Source: Streptomyces sp. NBC_01428 (lineage in GTDB: Bacteria > Actinomycetota > Actinomycetes > Streptomycetales > Streptomycetaceae). Taken from it: DNA of 64,000 bases. Location of the stretch: the NCBI RefSeq assembly GCF_036231965.1, contig NZ_CP109499.1, positions 7,998,001 to 8,062,000 of the forward strand, in the 5' to 3' direction. The notes under the pieces are model-generated. The model made no database searches and had not been told where the DNA came from. It worked only from the letters and a program-made list of their open reading frames with translations. Made by a program: the position numbers and the translations under genes. Shown piece by piece: positions 41,385-49,437 of this stretch (positions are counted from its first letter, which is position 1; each line of letters starts with the position of its first letter).

Positions 41385-42539
41385 TCACCCGCCGACCGCG
41401 ACCCAGCCGCCCGACGCCGCGGACCGTGCCATCGCGTCGAGCGCCGTCGCGCTGCGGACGGCGTCGTCCGGCGTGGCGCCGTGGGACACGCCGTCCGCGA
41501 TGGACCGCAGGAAGGTGTACGCCTCGATGACCTTGAGGTCGTCGTAGCCCATGCTGTTCGCCGCGCCCGGCTGGAAGGCGCCGTACTCCCCGGCACCAGG
41601 ACCGACGTACACGGTGTCGACCGGCTGGTCCTGGTAGCCGGTTCCGCGGCCGACCCCCAGTTCGCCCATGCGGCGGAAGTCCCAGAACACCGCGCCCTTC
41701 GTGCCGTGCACCTCGAAGCCGTAGTTGTTCTGCTCGCCCACCGAGACCCGGCACGCCTCCAGGACACCGCGCGCCCCGGAGGCGAAACGCAGCAGGCAGT
41801 TGACGTAGTCCTCGTTCTCCACCGGCCCGAGGTCACCGCCCGCCGCGCGGGTGTGGCCCGCCGTGGCCCCGGCGGGACGGGGCCGCCGCGGCACGAACAC
41901 CGCGGTGTCCGCCACCAGTGCCTCGATCTCGCCGAGCAGGAAACGGGCCAGGTCGACACCGTGCGACGCCAGGTCGCCGAGGACCCCGCTGCCGCCCCGC
42001 TCCCGTTCGAAGCGCCAGGTGAGCGCCGACTCCGGATGCGCCGCGTAGTCGCTGAGGAGCCGCACGCGCGCGTGCGTGACGTCGCCGAGCTCGCCGGAGG
42101 CGATCAGCTCACGGGCCGCCACCACGGCGGGCGCGCAACGGTAGTTGAAGCCGACCGCGCCCCGGACCCCGGCCGCCGCGACCGCGTCGGCGACCGCCCG
42201 GGCGTCGTCGGCGTCCCGTCCCACCGGCTTCTCGATCCAGAGGTGCCGGCCGGCCTCCGCCACCGCCGTGCCGATCTCGCGGTGCAGGAAGTTCGGCGCG
42301 GTCACGCTCACGGCCTCGACCCGGGGGTCGGCGAGGAGCTCGCGCCAGTCGCGGGCGACGGTGGCGAAGCCGTAGCGCTCCGCCGCCTCCTCGGCCCGGC
42401 CGGGCACCTCGTCGGCCACGGCCACCAGCGTGGGCCGCAGGGCGAGATCGGGGAAATGGTGCGGCACGCGCGCGTAGGCCCGGGTGTGCACCCGGCCCAT
42501 CCAGCCGAACCCCACGACGGCGACACCGAGCGTACGCAT
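41385..42539 (-). CDS. Gfo/Idh/MocA-family oxidoreductase (inositol dehydrogenase-like)
   Basis: NAD(P)-dependent oxidoreductase of 384 aa. The Rossmann domain starts MRTLGVAVVGFGWMGRVHTRA. The catalytic lysine is in EKP (LWIEKPVGRDADDA, about residue 98) and GFNYRCAPAV follows; the C-terminal alpha/beta domain shows GSGVLGDLASHGVDLARFLLG with the conserved Asp and His. Location next to iolB suggests an inositol or inositol-isomer dehydrogenase, but it converges on iolB rather than sharing its operon, and other sugar substrates are possible. The ATG at 42537-42539 begins the conserved sequence. Confidence 0.9.
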   Translation of the reverse strand: MRTLGVAVVGFGWMGRVHTRAYARVPHHFPDLALRPTLVAVADEVPGRAEEAAERYGFATVARDWRELLADPRVEAVSVTAPNFLHREIGTAVAEAGRHLWIEKPVGRDADDARAVADAVAAAGVRGAVGFNYRCAPAVVAARELIASGELGDVTHARVRLLSDYAAHPESALTWRFERERGGSGVLGDLASHGVDLARFLLGEIEALVADTAVFVPRRPRPAGATAGHTRAAGGDLGPVENEDYVNCLLRFASGARGVLEACRVSVGEQNNYGFEVHGTKGAVFWDFRRMGELGVGRGTGYQDQPVDTVYVGPGAGEYGAFQPGAANSMGYDDLKVIEAYTFLRSIADGVSHGATPDDAVRSATALDAMARSAASGGWVAVGG

Positions 42540-42650
42540 CACGCCTGCCCCTTCCTCGGACCGGTCCGGCACCCGTGGCGCACGGCCGCGCCGTCCAGGG
42601 TGTGTCAGCGGTCGCCGAGGGTCTTCCACGACCGGCCGGCCGTCATGCGC

Positions 42651-43346
42651 TCAGCCCAGCTTCTTCAGCAGCTCCGTGGCGAGCGGGGCGGCGGAGGCGG
42701 GGTTCTGGCCGGTCACGAGATTCCGGTCGACGACGACCTTCGGGGCCCACGCCTCGCCCTCCTGGAAGTCGACGCCGGCGTCGACGAGCCGGTCCTGGAG
42801 CAGCCACGCGGCCTTGTCCGCGAAACCCGCCTGGGTCTCCTCGGCGTTGGTGAACGCCGTGACCCGGTAGCCCGCGAACGCGTTGGAGCCGTCGTCCCGG
42901 GTCGCGGCCAGCAGGGCCGCCGGACCGTGGCACACGACGCCGAGCGGCTTGCCCGACTCCAGCGCCGCGGTGAGCAGCCCGCCCGATTCGGCGTCGACCG
43001 ACAGGTCCTCCATCGGACCGTGGCCGCCCGGGTAGAACACGGCGGCGTAGTCGTCGAGATCCACGTCGGACAGCTTGACCGGGTGCTTGAGTTCGCTCAT
43101 GGACGCGACGGTGCGCGCGACCCGGTCGGAGCCCTCCTGGCCGCCGTTGAACTCGGGCGCCAGGCTGCCCTGGTCCATCGTCGGCTCGACCCCGCCCGGC
43201 GTGGCGACGACGACGTCGTGACCGGCGGCCCTGAAGGCCTCGTACGGAGCCGCGGCCTCCTCGGCCCAGAAACCGGTGGGGTGCCGGGTGCCGTCGGCGA
43301 GCGTCCAGTGATCGGCGCCGGTCATCACAAAAAGGATCTTCGACAT
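42651..43346 (-). CDS. DJ-1/PfpI-family protein (type 1 glutamine amidotransferase-like)
   Basis: DJ-1/PfpI superfamily protein, 231 aa, of the Hsp31/HchA-like group. The nucleophile is Cys 139 in GVVCHGPAALL, with His 140 beside it, and YPGGHGPMEDL (about 105-115) supplies the acidic partner region. FWAEEAAAPYEAFRAAGHDV near the start is typical. Members act as glyoxalase III or deglycase-type protectants, or general chaperones; activity here is untested. The start at 43344-43346 gives MSKILFVMTG. Monocistronic, downstream of a gap after the PadR gene. Confidence 0.92.
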   Translation of the reverse strand: MSKILFVMTGADHWTLADGTRHPTGFWAEEAAAPYEAFRAAGHDVVVATPGGVEPTMDQGSLAPEFNGGQEGSDRVARTVASMSELKHPVKLSDVDLDDYAAVFYPGGHGPMEDLSVDAESGGLLTAALESGKPLGVVCHGPAALLAATRDDGSNAFAGYRVTAFTNAEETQAGFADKAAWLLQDRLVDAGVDFQEGEAWAPKVVVDRNLVTGQNPASAAPLATELLKKLG

Positions 43347-43523
43347 GGTGCGTCCTTCCGGGTGTGCGGACCCTGTCGGGCCGGGGTTCCGGCTACCCGT
43401 CCAGGTGCTCCGCACACGGATCGTCGGGGGGCGGTTGCCTCCTCGACCGTAGGCGGGCCGGACGCGGGAGACCAACCGGGGTGCAGCCGGCCGTACCGCG
43501 TGTCCCGCCCCGGTACGGCCGGC

Positions 43524-44087
43524 CTACCGCGGCACGGGCGTGCGGTGTTCCAGGACCAGCAGCGCCTGTTCCGCCCAGGCGATGTTCGCCTGCTCGAAGG
43601 CGCGTCCCCCCTGGAGAGTGAGGTACGGGCCGACGCGTTCGGCGGTGGCCAGATACGCCTCCTCGGTCCGCCCGTCGAGCAGGCGGTCGCCGATCCGGTC
43701 GTAGTGCGCCAGCTTGGCCCGGGCCCCCTCCAGCCGCTCGGCGATCGCCGTCCGTACGGCGTCGGCGTCCCCCTCGTCGAGGGCGTACACCTTGACCATC
43801 AGCTCGTCGCGCAGGGCGGTGGGCCGCGCGGGCGCCGCGGTGAAGGCGGCCAGCGTGTCCAGGCCCGTCGCGGTCAGGGAGAACACCCGCTTGTTGGGCC
43901 GGCGCTCCTGGCGCACCAGCCGGGCCTCGATGAGCCCGTCGGACTCCATGCGGTCCAGCTCGCGGTACAGCTGCTGCGGGGTCGCCATCCAGAAGTTGGC
44001 CACCGAGGCGTCGAATCCCTTGGCCAGGTCGTACCCCGACGCCTCACCCTCCAGGAGCGCGGCCAGTACCGCGTGTCGCAATGCCAT
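43524..44087 (-). CDS. PadR-family transcriptional regulator
   Basis: PadR regulator of 187 aa: winged helix in MALRHAVLAALLEGEASGYD and FWMATPQQLYRELDRMESDG, then a C-terminal helical domain (ALDEGDADAVRTAIAERLEGA). On the minus strand TAGCCT lies six bases before the ATG, with no ribosome site, implying a leaderless transcript. It is divergent from a small SnoaL-like gene with an imperfect ATGCGCA/TGCGTAT inverted repeat between (44128-44155). Confidence 0.93.
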   Translation of the reverse strand: MALRHAVLAALLEGEASGYDLAKGFDASVANFWMATPQQLYRELDRMESDGLIEARLVRQERRPNKRVFSLTATGLDTLAAFTAAPARPTALRDELMVKVYALDEGDADAVRTAIAERLEGARAKLAHYDRIGDRLLDGRTEEAYLATAERVGPYLTLQGGRAFEQANIAWAEQALLVLEHRTPVPR

Positions 44088-44127
44088 CCCCCAAGGCTAG
44101 ACGGCATACACCGGCACGACTAATCTT

Positions 44128-44155
44128 ATGCGCACCTATTCAATTAGTTGCGTAT
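44128..44155. promoter_or_regulatory. possible PadR operator
   Basis: ATGCGCA and TGCGTAT, six of seven bases complementary, spaced by 14 AT-rich bases, in the divergent region between padR and the SnoaL-like gene. TAATCT at 44121-44126 may be the plus-strand -10, with TAGACG 17 bases ahead as -35. Confidence 0.45.
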
Positions 44156-44169
44156 GAGAGGTGGGCGTG

Positions 44170-44562
44170 ATGAACGCGTTCCGCAAGGCCGTGGAGGCCG
44201 GGGACCTCGCCGCTGTCGAGGAGCTGCTGGCCGACGACGTCGTGTTCACCAGCCCCGTCGCCTTCAAGCCCTACCCGGGCAAGCCGATCACCGCGGCCAT
44301 CCTCCGAGGCGTCTGGCGCGTCTTCAGCGACTTCCGCTACGTCCGGGAGATCGCCGGGGCCGACGGCCGTGACCACGCGCTCGTCTTCACCGCCAAGGTG
44401 GGCGACAAGGAGATCAACGGCTGCGACTTCCTGCACTTCGACGAGGACGGCCGGATCGACGAACTCATGGTCATGGTGCGGCCGTTGTCGGCGGCTCAGG
44501 CGCTCTCCGCCGCGATGGGCGCGGAGTTCGAGCAGATCTCACGGGAGGCGGCCGGCGCGTGA
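44170..44562 (+). CDS. SnoaL/NTF2-like protein
   Basis: Small cone-fold protein of 130 aa: MNAFRKAVEAGDLAAVEELL, then DDVVFTSPVAFKPYPGK, FRYVREIAGADGRDHALVF and FLHFDEDGRIDELMVMVRPL, the classic SnoaL-like_2 layout. Such proteins are ligand-binding or small isomerase/hydrolase-like enzymes. ATG at 44170 follows AGAGGTGG; GTG at 44161 is an alternative. Divergent from a PadR gene, which probably controls it. Substrate unknown. Confidence 0.85.
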   Translation: MNAFRKAVEAGDLAAVEELLADDVVFTSPVAFKPYPGKPITAAILRGVWRVFSDFRYVREIAGADGRDHALVFTAKVGDKEINGCDFLHFDEDGRIDELMVMVRPLSAAQALSAAMGAEFEQISREAAGA

Positions 44563-44613
44563 GGCGTCCCTCCCGCGCCGTTTGAACCGACTCCCGGCGG
44601 CTACACGGTAGTT

Positions 44614-44988
44614 GTGACTTCCACTACATCCCAGCAGGAGCTCTTCCGCTTCCTGGAGGACCGCTTCGTCTGCGCCCAGGCCTGCAGCCAGTGCGCCCGG
44701 GCCTGCGCGCTGCGCGCGAGCCTCATGAATCCGGACGGGCCCGAGGAGCAGGCTCTGGTGCGGCGCAAGGGCGTGCTGTGCGCGGAGGTCTGCGAGGCGA
44801 CCTGCCACATGCTGTCCCGGCAGGTCGGACAGGACGAGCGGGACGTCCGGGCCCAGCTGGAGTGGTGCCGTGACGTCTGCCTGGAGTGCGCGGAGGTCTT
44901 CGACGGGTTCCCCGGCGCGGAGGGCTCGGCCAAGACCTGCCGCGAGTGCGCGCAGGCCTGCGCGGACTTCCTCGCCACCCTGAGCTGA
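44614..44988 (+). CDS. cysteine-rich four-helix-bundle protein (copper-storage-like)
   Basis: Protein of 124 aa with 13 cysteines, grouped CAQACSQCARAC, CAEVCEATC, CRDVCLEC and CRECAQAC, each on a predicted helix, as in DUF326/Csp-type four-helix bundles that store Cu(I) inside the bundle. No signal peptide, so a cytosolic Csp3-like protein is expected, although fewer cysteines are present than recalled for Csp3. It could also be a ferredoxin-like or zinc protein, as the family was once annotated. The GTG start has no ribosome site; TACACG lies six bases ahead, so it may be leaderless. No copper regulator is adjacent. Confidence 0.8.
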   Translation: MTSTTSQQELFRFLEDRFVCAQACSQCARACALRASLMNPDGPEEQALVRRKGVLCAEVCEATCHMLSRQVGQDERDVRAQLEWCRDVCLECAEVFDGFPGAEGSAKTCRECAQACADFLATLS

Positions 44989-45006
44989 CCGCGCGGCCGC
45001 GCCGGC

Positions 45007-45591
45007 TCAGGCCCGTTCCTCCAGCGGGCGCCCCGCACGGACGTTCCAGCGGCCGGCCCGCCCGCTGAACTCCGTGGCGGTGAGCGGCGCCACGTCCACT
45101 CGCCAGAACGCCGCCTCCGGCGCGCCCAACGCCCGTACCAACAGGGCCCGTACGACCTCCGGCTCCACCACCGCGACGATCCTGCCGTCCTGCTCGGCGG
45201 CCCGCTCCAGGCACCAGGCCACCCGGTCGCAGAACGCCCGCACCGACTCCCCGCCGTGCGGCGCCGACGCCGGATCCGCGAGCCAGCGCGCGACCGCCTC
45301 CGGCTCCGCCGCGCTCACCTCGCCCAGCGTCGCCCCGCGCCAGCGGCCCACCTCCAGCCCGGCCAGCTCCGGCACGTCGACGGCGTCGTCGAGACCGAGC
45401 GCCCCCGCGGTCTGCCGGCAGCGCACGCTGGGGGAGACCCACAGCCGGTCCCCGGCCGGCACGGCACCCGCGTCGGCCACCGCTCCCGCCGCCCGCAGAC
45501 CCGAGGCGTCCACCGGACTCCCGTCGTCGAAGCGGGCCTCGCGCAGCGCCTCACTGATCGCCGCTGAGATCAGCGTCACTCGGCTCGTCAT
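45007..45591 (-). CDS. histidine-phosphatase-fold protein lacking catalytic histidines
   Basis: Phosphoglycerate-mutase-like fold protein, 194 aa. The order of conserved blocks fits the histidine phosphatase family: SPSVRCRQTAGALGL, LEVGRWRGATLGEV and HGGESVRAFCDRV. However, the N-terminal RHG motif is replaced by LISAAIS, and the second catalytic His region reads VVEPEVVRALL. The phosphohistidine nucleophile and its partner are therefore absent and classical activity is unlikely. The ATG at 45589-45591 gives MTSRVTLIS; an open frame beyond it is spurious. Role unknown; perhaps ligand binding. Confidence 0.75.
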   Translation of the reverse strand: MTSRVTLISAAISEALREARFDDGSPVDASGLRAAGAVADAGAVPAGDRLWVSPSVRCRQTAGALGLDDAVDVPELAGLEVGRWRGATLGEVSAAEPEAVARWLADPASAPHGGESVRAFCDRVAWCLERAAEQDGRIVAVVEPEVVRALLVRALGAPEAAFWRVDVAPLTATEFSGRAGRWNVRAGRPLEERA

Positions 45592-45780
45592 GCCATCACT
45601 CTCACGCGTCCTCGGACCCCTGCGGACGCAAGAGCCCTGTCCTGTACGGGAATCGCCCCCGGCCTGCCGACGGGCCCGCCGCACCCGGTCGCGCCACCCT
45701 AAGGCCCACCGCCCCGAACCCGCCGCGCGCTCCCCCTCGCCCCCGGACCAGGTGCCCGCGTCATCACCATTCCCCATTTG

Positions 45781-45794
45781 TGGAACACGTTCTA
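45781..45794. promoter_or_regulatory. KstR-type box upstream of FadE26-like gene
   Basis: TGGAACACGTTCTA matches TnnAACnnGTTnnA, the pattern recalled for the steroid-catabolism repressor KstR, and lies 45 bases before the GTG start of the acyl-CoA dehydrogenase gene. Confidence 0.7.
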
Positions 45795-45838
45795 CCGTGT
45801 GCGCCGTCAGGTCGGGCCCGGGAAGGCAAGGAGGCACC

Positions 45839-47029
45839 GTGCATCTCGAATACACGCCGGAGCAGCAGCGGTTGCGGACCGAACTGCGGGACTACTTCGC
45901 CGAACTGGTGCCGGACAACGCCTACGCGCGCTACGGCGATCCGGCGGCCCAGAAACGCTTCTACCGCGAGACCGTCCGGCGGCTCGGCACGGACGGCTGG
46001 CTGGGCGTCGGCTGGCCCGAGGAGTACGGCGGGCGCGGCCTGAGCCCGATGGAACAGTTCATCTTCTTCGACGAGGCCGCCCAGGCGGGCGTACCGCTGC
46101 CGCTGATGGCCCTGAACACCGTCGGACCCACGATCATGCAGTTCGGCACCGACGAGCAGAAGGCCTACTTCCTGCCGCGCATCCTCTCCGGCGAACTCGA
46201 CTTCGCGATCGGCTACAGCGAACCCGACGCCGGAACCGACCTCGCCGCGCTCAGGACCAAGGCCGTCCGGGAGGGCGACGAGGAGACCGGCCACTACACC
46301 GTCGACGGCCAGAAGATCTGGACCACCAACGGAGACACCGCCGACTGGGTGTGGCTCGCCGTCCGCACCGACCCCGACGCCCCGCCCCACAAGGGCATCA
46401 CCATGCTCCTCGTCCCGACCTCCGACCCCGGCTACTCCTGCACACTCATCAACACGCTCGCCTCGCACGACACCACCGCGAGCTACTACGAGAACATCCG
46501 CGTCCCCGCCACGCGCCGGGTCGGCCGGGAGAACCAGGGCTGGCGGCTGATCACCAACCAGCTCAACCACGAGCGCGTCACCCTCGCCGCGCACGGCACC
46601 ATGGCCATCCGCGCCCTGCACGACGTCCAGCGCTGGGCCATGGAGACCAAGCTCGGTGACGGCCGCCGCGTCGTCGACCTCCCCTGGGTGCGCCGCGGCC
46701 TCGCCCGCACGCACACGCGCCTCGACGCCATGAAGCTCATGAACTGGCAGATGGTGAACGCCGTCCAGCACGGCACCCTCACCCCGCAGGACGCCTCCGC
46801 CGTCAAGGTCTACGGCTCGGAGGCCCGCCGGGACGCCTACGCCGCGCTCATGGAGATCGTCGCCGTGCCCGGCGTCCTCAAGGAGGGCTCGGCCGGAGCC
46901 GTCCTGCACGGCGAACTCGAACGCGGCTACCGCTCCGCGGTGATCTTCACCTTCGGCGGCGGGAACAACGAGATCCAGCGGGAGATCATCGCCTGGATCG
47001 GACTGGGGATGCCCCGGGTGCGGCGCTAG
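45839..47029 (+). CDS. FadE26-like (steroid side-chain type) acyl-CoA dehydrogenase
   Basis: Acyl-CoA dehydrogenase of 396 aa closely resembling mycobacterial FadE26 (ChsE4), the catalytic subunit of heterotetrameric dehydrogenases acting on steroid side-chain CoA esters. Shared blocks: YSEPDAGTDLAALRTKAV, GQKIWTT, TNQLNHERV and FTFGGGNNEIQREII. The usual YEGT glutamate is absent, while Glu 245 in NHERV falls where the FadE26 base (recalled as Glu 247) lies. Start is GTG with an AAGGAGG site at 45829-45835. Subunits of this kind normally need a FadE27-type partner, which is not adjacent. A KstR-type box precedes it. Confidence 0.88.
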   Translation: MHLEYTPEQQRLRTELRDYFAELVPDNAYARYGDPAAQKRFYRETVRRLGTDGWLGVGWPEEYGGRGLSPMEQFIFFDEAAQAGVPLPLMALNTVGPTIMQFGTDEQKAYFLPRILSGELDFAIGYSEPDAGTDLAALRTKAVREGDEETGHYTVDGQKIWTTNGDTADWVWLAVRTDPDAPPHKGITMLLVPTSDPGYSCTLINTLASHDTTASYYENIRVPATRRVGRENQGWRLITNQLNHERVTLAAHGTMAIRALHDVQRWAMETKLGDGRRVVDLPWVRRGLARTHTRLDAMKLMNWQMVNAVQHGTLTPQDASAVKVYGSEARRDAYAALMEIVAVPGVLKEGSAGAVLHGELERGYRSAVIFTFGGGNNEIQREIIAWIGLGMPRVRR

Positions 47030-47321
47030 CGGATCGGCCGACGCCCTCGGACGGCACCGGGTGCTGATGGAGAGTCTGGTGTCCAGCCGGCCCACGGCGT
47101 GGCCCTTCGGCCGGGCGTGGTTGTTTGCGGGAGTGGGCACGGGGCAGGCGGGGTTGTGTGCTTCGGACCGGAGGCGCGTGCCGAGCGGAGGAGACCCGCG
47201 GCCGCGATGTCCTTCGCCGGTCCGCGCAGCTCCCTCCGTGCGGTGGCCCATCACTCTCGTCCGGGCCCGCGCTCGTTGATCCTGCGGATCGCCCGGACAT
47301 GCTGTTCAGGAGGGATCCCGC

Positions 47322-48161
47322 GTGCCGACCGAAAGCACCGCAGACCACCCGCACACCGACGCCGTTTCTGTACCCCGGACCGCCGAATCCGTTTCCGCCG
47401 ACCGCGGTTACGACGACTCGCCAGAGACCGACGCGCTCTTCGCCCGGCTGGTGGAGCTGGACGACGGGCCGGAGCGGGACACGGTGCGCGACGAACTGGT
47501 GCGTCTCTGGCTGCCCATGGCACACCGGCTTGCCGGCCGGTTCCGTGACCGCGGGGAAGCCATCGACGACCTGCGTCAGGTCGCCGCCCTGGGTCTGGTG
47601 AAGGCCGTCGACCGTTTCGATCCGGTCCGGGGCGCCTTCGAGAGCTATGCGATCCCGACGATCACCGGCGAGGTGAAACGTCACTTCCGTGACCGGATGT
47701 GGGCCGTACGTGTCCCGCGCCGCGTCCAGGACCTGCGCAACCGCGTACGGCTGGCACGCCGGGAGCTGAGCCAGCGGCCCGGCGCCGCCGAGCCGACCTC
47801 CGCGGAGATCGCCGCTCACACCCGCCTGACGGAAGAAGAGGTCCACGACGGGCTGGAGGCCATGGAGAGCTTCAGCACCCTCTCGCTGGACGCCGAGACA
47901 GGGGCCGCCGACGACGGTTACAGCCTCGGCGACACCCTGGGCAGTACCGACTCCTCCTTCGACACCATCGTCGACCGTGAGGCGGCGGCCAAGGAACTGC
48001 GCCGGCTTCCCGAGCGGGAGCGGGCCGTCCTCTACATGCGCTTCTTCGAGGACATGACGCAAAGCCGCATCGGCGAGAAGCTCGGCATCTCCCAGATGCA
48101 CGTCTCCCGCCTCATCTCCCGCAGCTGCGCCCGCGTCCGCAAGGGGGCCCTGGCCCAGTGA
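47322..48161 (+). CDS. SigB/SigF/SigG-group stress sigma factor
   Basis: Alternative sigma factor of 279 aa. Region 2 includes DDLRQVAALGLVKAVDRFDP and the DNA-melting part YAIPTITGEVKRHFRDRMW. Region 3 contains VPRRVQDLRNRVRLARRELS, and region 4 ends with LPERERAVLYMRFFEDMTQ and IGISQMHVSRLISR-like sequence (LGISQMHVSRLISRSC). GTG start with AGGAGGG at 47308-47314. Such factors drive general-stress and sporulation genes and are held by anti-sigma factors; no anti-sigma kinase is adjacent, but an ANTAR and a STAS-like gene follow immediately. Confidence 0.94.
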   Translation: MPTESTADHPHTDAVSVPRTAESVSADRGYDDSPETDALFARLVELDDGPERDTVRDELVRLWLPMAHRLAGRFRDRGEAIDDLRQVAALGLVKAVDRFDPVRGAFESYAIPTITGEVKRHFRDRMWAVRVPRRVQDLRNRVRLARRELSQRPGAAEPTSAEIAAHTRLTEEEVHDGLEAMESFSTLSLDAETGAADDGYSLGDTLGSTDSSFDTIVDREAAAKELRRLPERERAVLYMRFFEDMTQSRIGEKLGISQMHVSRLISRSCARVRKGALAQ

Positions 48162-48196
48162 CGCGGGAAAAGAGGCAGTCAAGGAGACAGGCCCAG

Positions 48197-48598
48197 ATGA
48201 GTCAGCTGTTGACCCTCGGTCACGGCGAACAGCCCACGGGCCGCCCGGAGAATGGGCAGATCCCGCAGCCGGGACAGCCGCTGCGACAGGGGACACAGCA
48301 GGCCGTGGTCGAGCGGGCCACGGGTGTGGTGATGGCCTTGGGACGGCTCGATGCGGGACAGGCCGGGACCGTCCTGTCCGAGGTTTCCCGGCGCACGGGC
48401 ATCGCGCAGGACCGTCTTGCCGAACTGCTCACGGTCTGGGCCCCCACCGGCGACCTGAACCTGGGACTTCGGATCGCCCTGGAAGAGGCGATCCGCGACC
48501 AGCACCGTGCCGGCCCGCCGAGGGCGGAGCCGGTGCGGGGACACCCGGGTGACCGGACGGTTCGGGAGGGAGGGGACCATGTTGTCTCACGCCCTTGA
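48197..48598 (+). CDS. ANTAR-domain protein
   Basis: Protein of 133 aa with an ANTAR RNA-binding domain (about residues 35-90: QAVVERATGVVMALGRLDAG, then VLSEVSRRTGIAQDRLAELL). ANTAR domains bind dual hexaloop RNA and prevent termination. No GAF or receiver domain is attached, only Gln/Pro-rich N-terminal and Arg/Gly C-terminal tails. ATG 48197 is preceded by AAGGAG; the frame is open to a GTG at 48158 that overlaps the sigma stop, giving 146 aa. Its 3' end overlaps the next gene by 20 bases, so the three genes form an operon. Confidence 0.82.
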   Translation: MSQLLTLGHGEQPTGRPENGQIPQPGQPLRQGTQQAVVERATGVVMALGRLDAGQAGTVLSEVSRRTGIAQDRLAELLTVWAPTGDLNLGLRIALEEAIRDQHRAGPPRAEPVRGHPGDRTVREGGDHVVSRP

Positions 48599-48923
48599 GA
48601 GCGGTGTGCTCGTCCTCACCGTGGAGGACGACTCCGGTCCCCGGGACGAGGATCTGGCGGCCCTGATCAGCGACCTGATCCACGTGCACGCTCCCAACCC
48701 CGCGGTCGTCGTCCTGGGCCGTACCGTGACCGGTGCGGTGATCGAAGCCGTCGCGGAAGCCCATCATCGGTGCAGGCACCTGCGGACCTTGATGTCGGTG
48801 GCGACACCCAGCGCTCCCGCCCGTCGGGCCCTGCAGGGTCGGGCCACCGCTGATGGTGGTGGCCTGGTGGTCCACGCCCGCGCCGATACCGCCATCGCCA
48901 CGGCGTGTGCCACCGCGGCCTGA
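48579..48923 (+). CDS. STAS-like putative anti-sigma-factor antagonist
   Basis: Small protein of 114 aa with the strand-helix rhythm of a STAS domain: ESGVLVLTVEDDSG, then PAVVVLGRTVTGAVIEAVAEA and HLRTLMSVATPSAPARRAL. The phosphorylatable serine region of SpoIIAA-like proteins is not clearly recognisable, so assignment rests on length, fold pattern and location behind a stress sigma factor. ATG at 48579 with a GGGAGGGAGG site. If correct, it would free the sigma factor from an anti-sigma encoded elsewhere. Confidence 0.6.
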   Translation: MLSHALESGVLVLTVEDDSGPRDEDLAALISDLIHVHAPNPAVVVLGRTVTGAVIEAVAEAHHRCRHLRTLMSVATPSAPARRALQGRATADGGGLVVHARADTAIATACATAA

Positions 48924-49437
48924 CCGCCACCGCCACGACGCCGGTCGAGGCGTCGGCCGGCTGTCGCAGCGGGCGCAGACCGTAAAGGGGTCCTGAAGGC
49001 ACCCGGCACGCCCGGCCCGGCTGAAAGGGGATCAGAAGGTGGGCACCGCAACCGTCTCGGGGTTGACCGCGGCACCCACCCCTGCCGTCACCGTCGTCCG
49101 GAGGATGGACACACGGGTACGTGCTGGTGCGCCTGCCCGTCCGTGCCACGGGCAGGCTCGGCCGACCGAGTGATCCACCGGGCGGGTGTCGCCGGGCGGG
49201 CCGGGGCACAGCGCCGCACGCCGCGCGGTCCGGCGGCGCACCGCTCCTTCCGGATCCCGTGCCGGACACCATCTGCCGGTGTCCGGCATCGGAACCCTCC
49301 GCAGTGCTCCCCGGACGTCATGGTGCACGGCGGATGCGACTGCGCGCATTGCCGATTCCCGGCAGCGTTCATTAAGGTCTCCATGCCGGTGAGGCGTCAA
49401 GAATCCGTCATCGGCGCGTCAAGATGCGGGGGACGAC
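48924..49437. other. 514-base gap between STAS-like and PucR-type genes
   Basis: The longest gene-free stretch in the window. Open frames here are GC artefacts without ribosome sites. CATTAAGGTC near 49371 and the GCGTCAAGAATCCG/GCGTCAAGATGCG direct repeat close to 49395-49425 are the only notable features, probably part of the promoter of the downstream regulator gene. Confidence 0.55.

Noticed and set aside
47060..47321. Possible SigB-type promoter (GTTT...GGG) before the stress sigma gene
   Set aside because: The -10 side reads GGGGCA rather than GGGTAT and similar matches occur by chance in GC-rich sequence.
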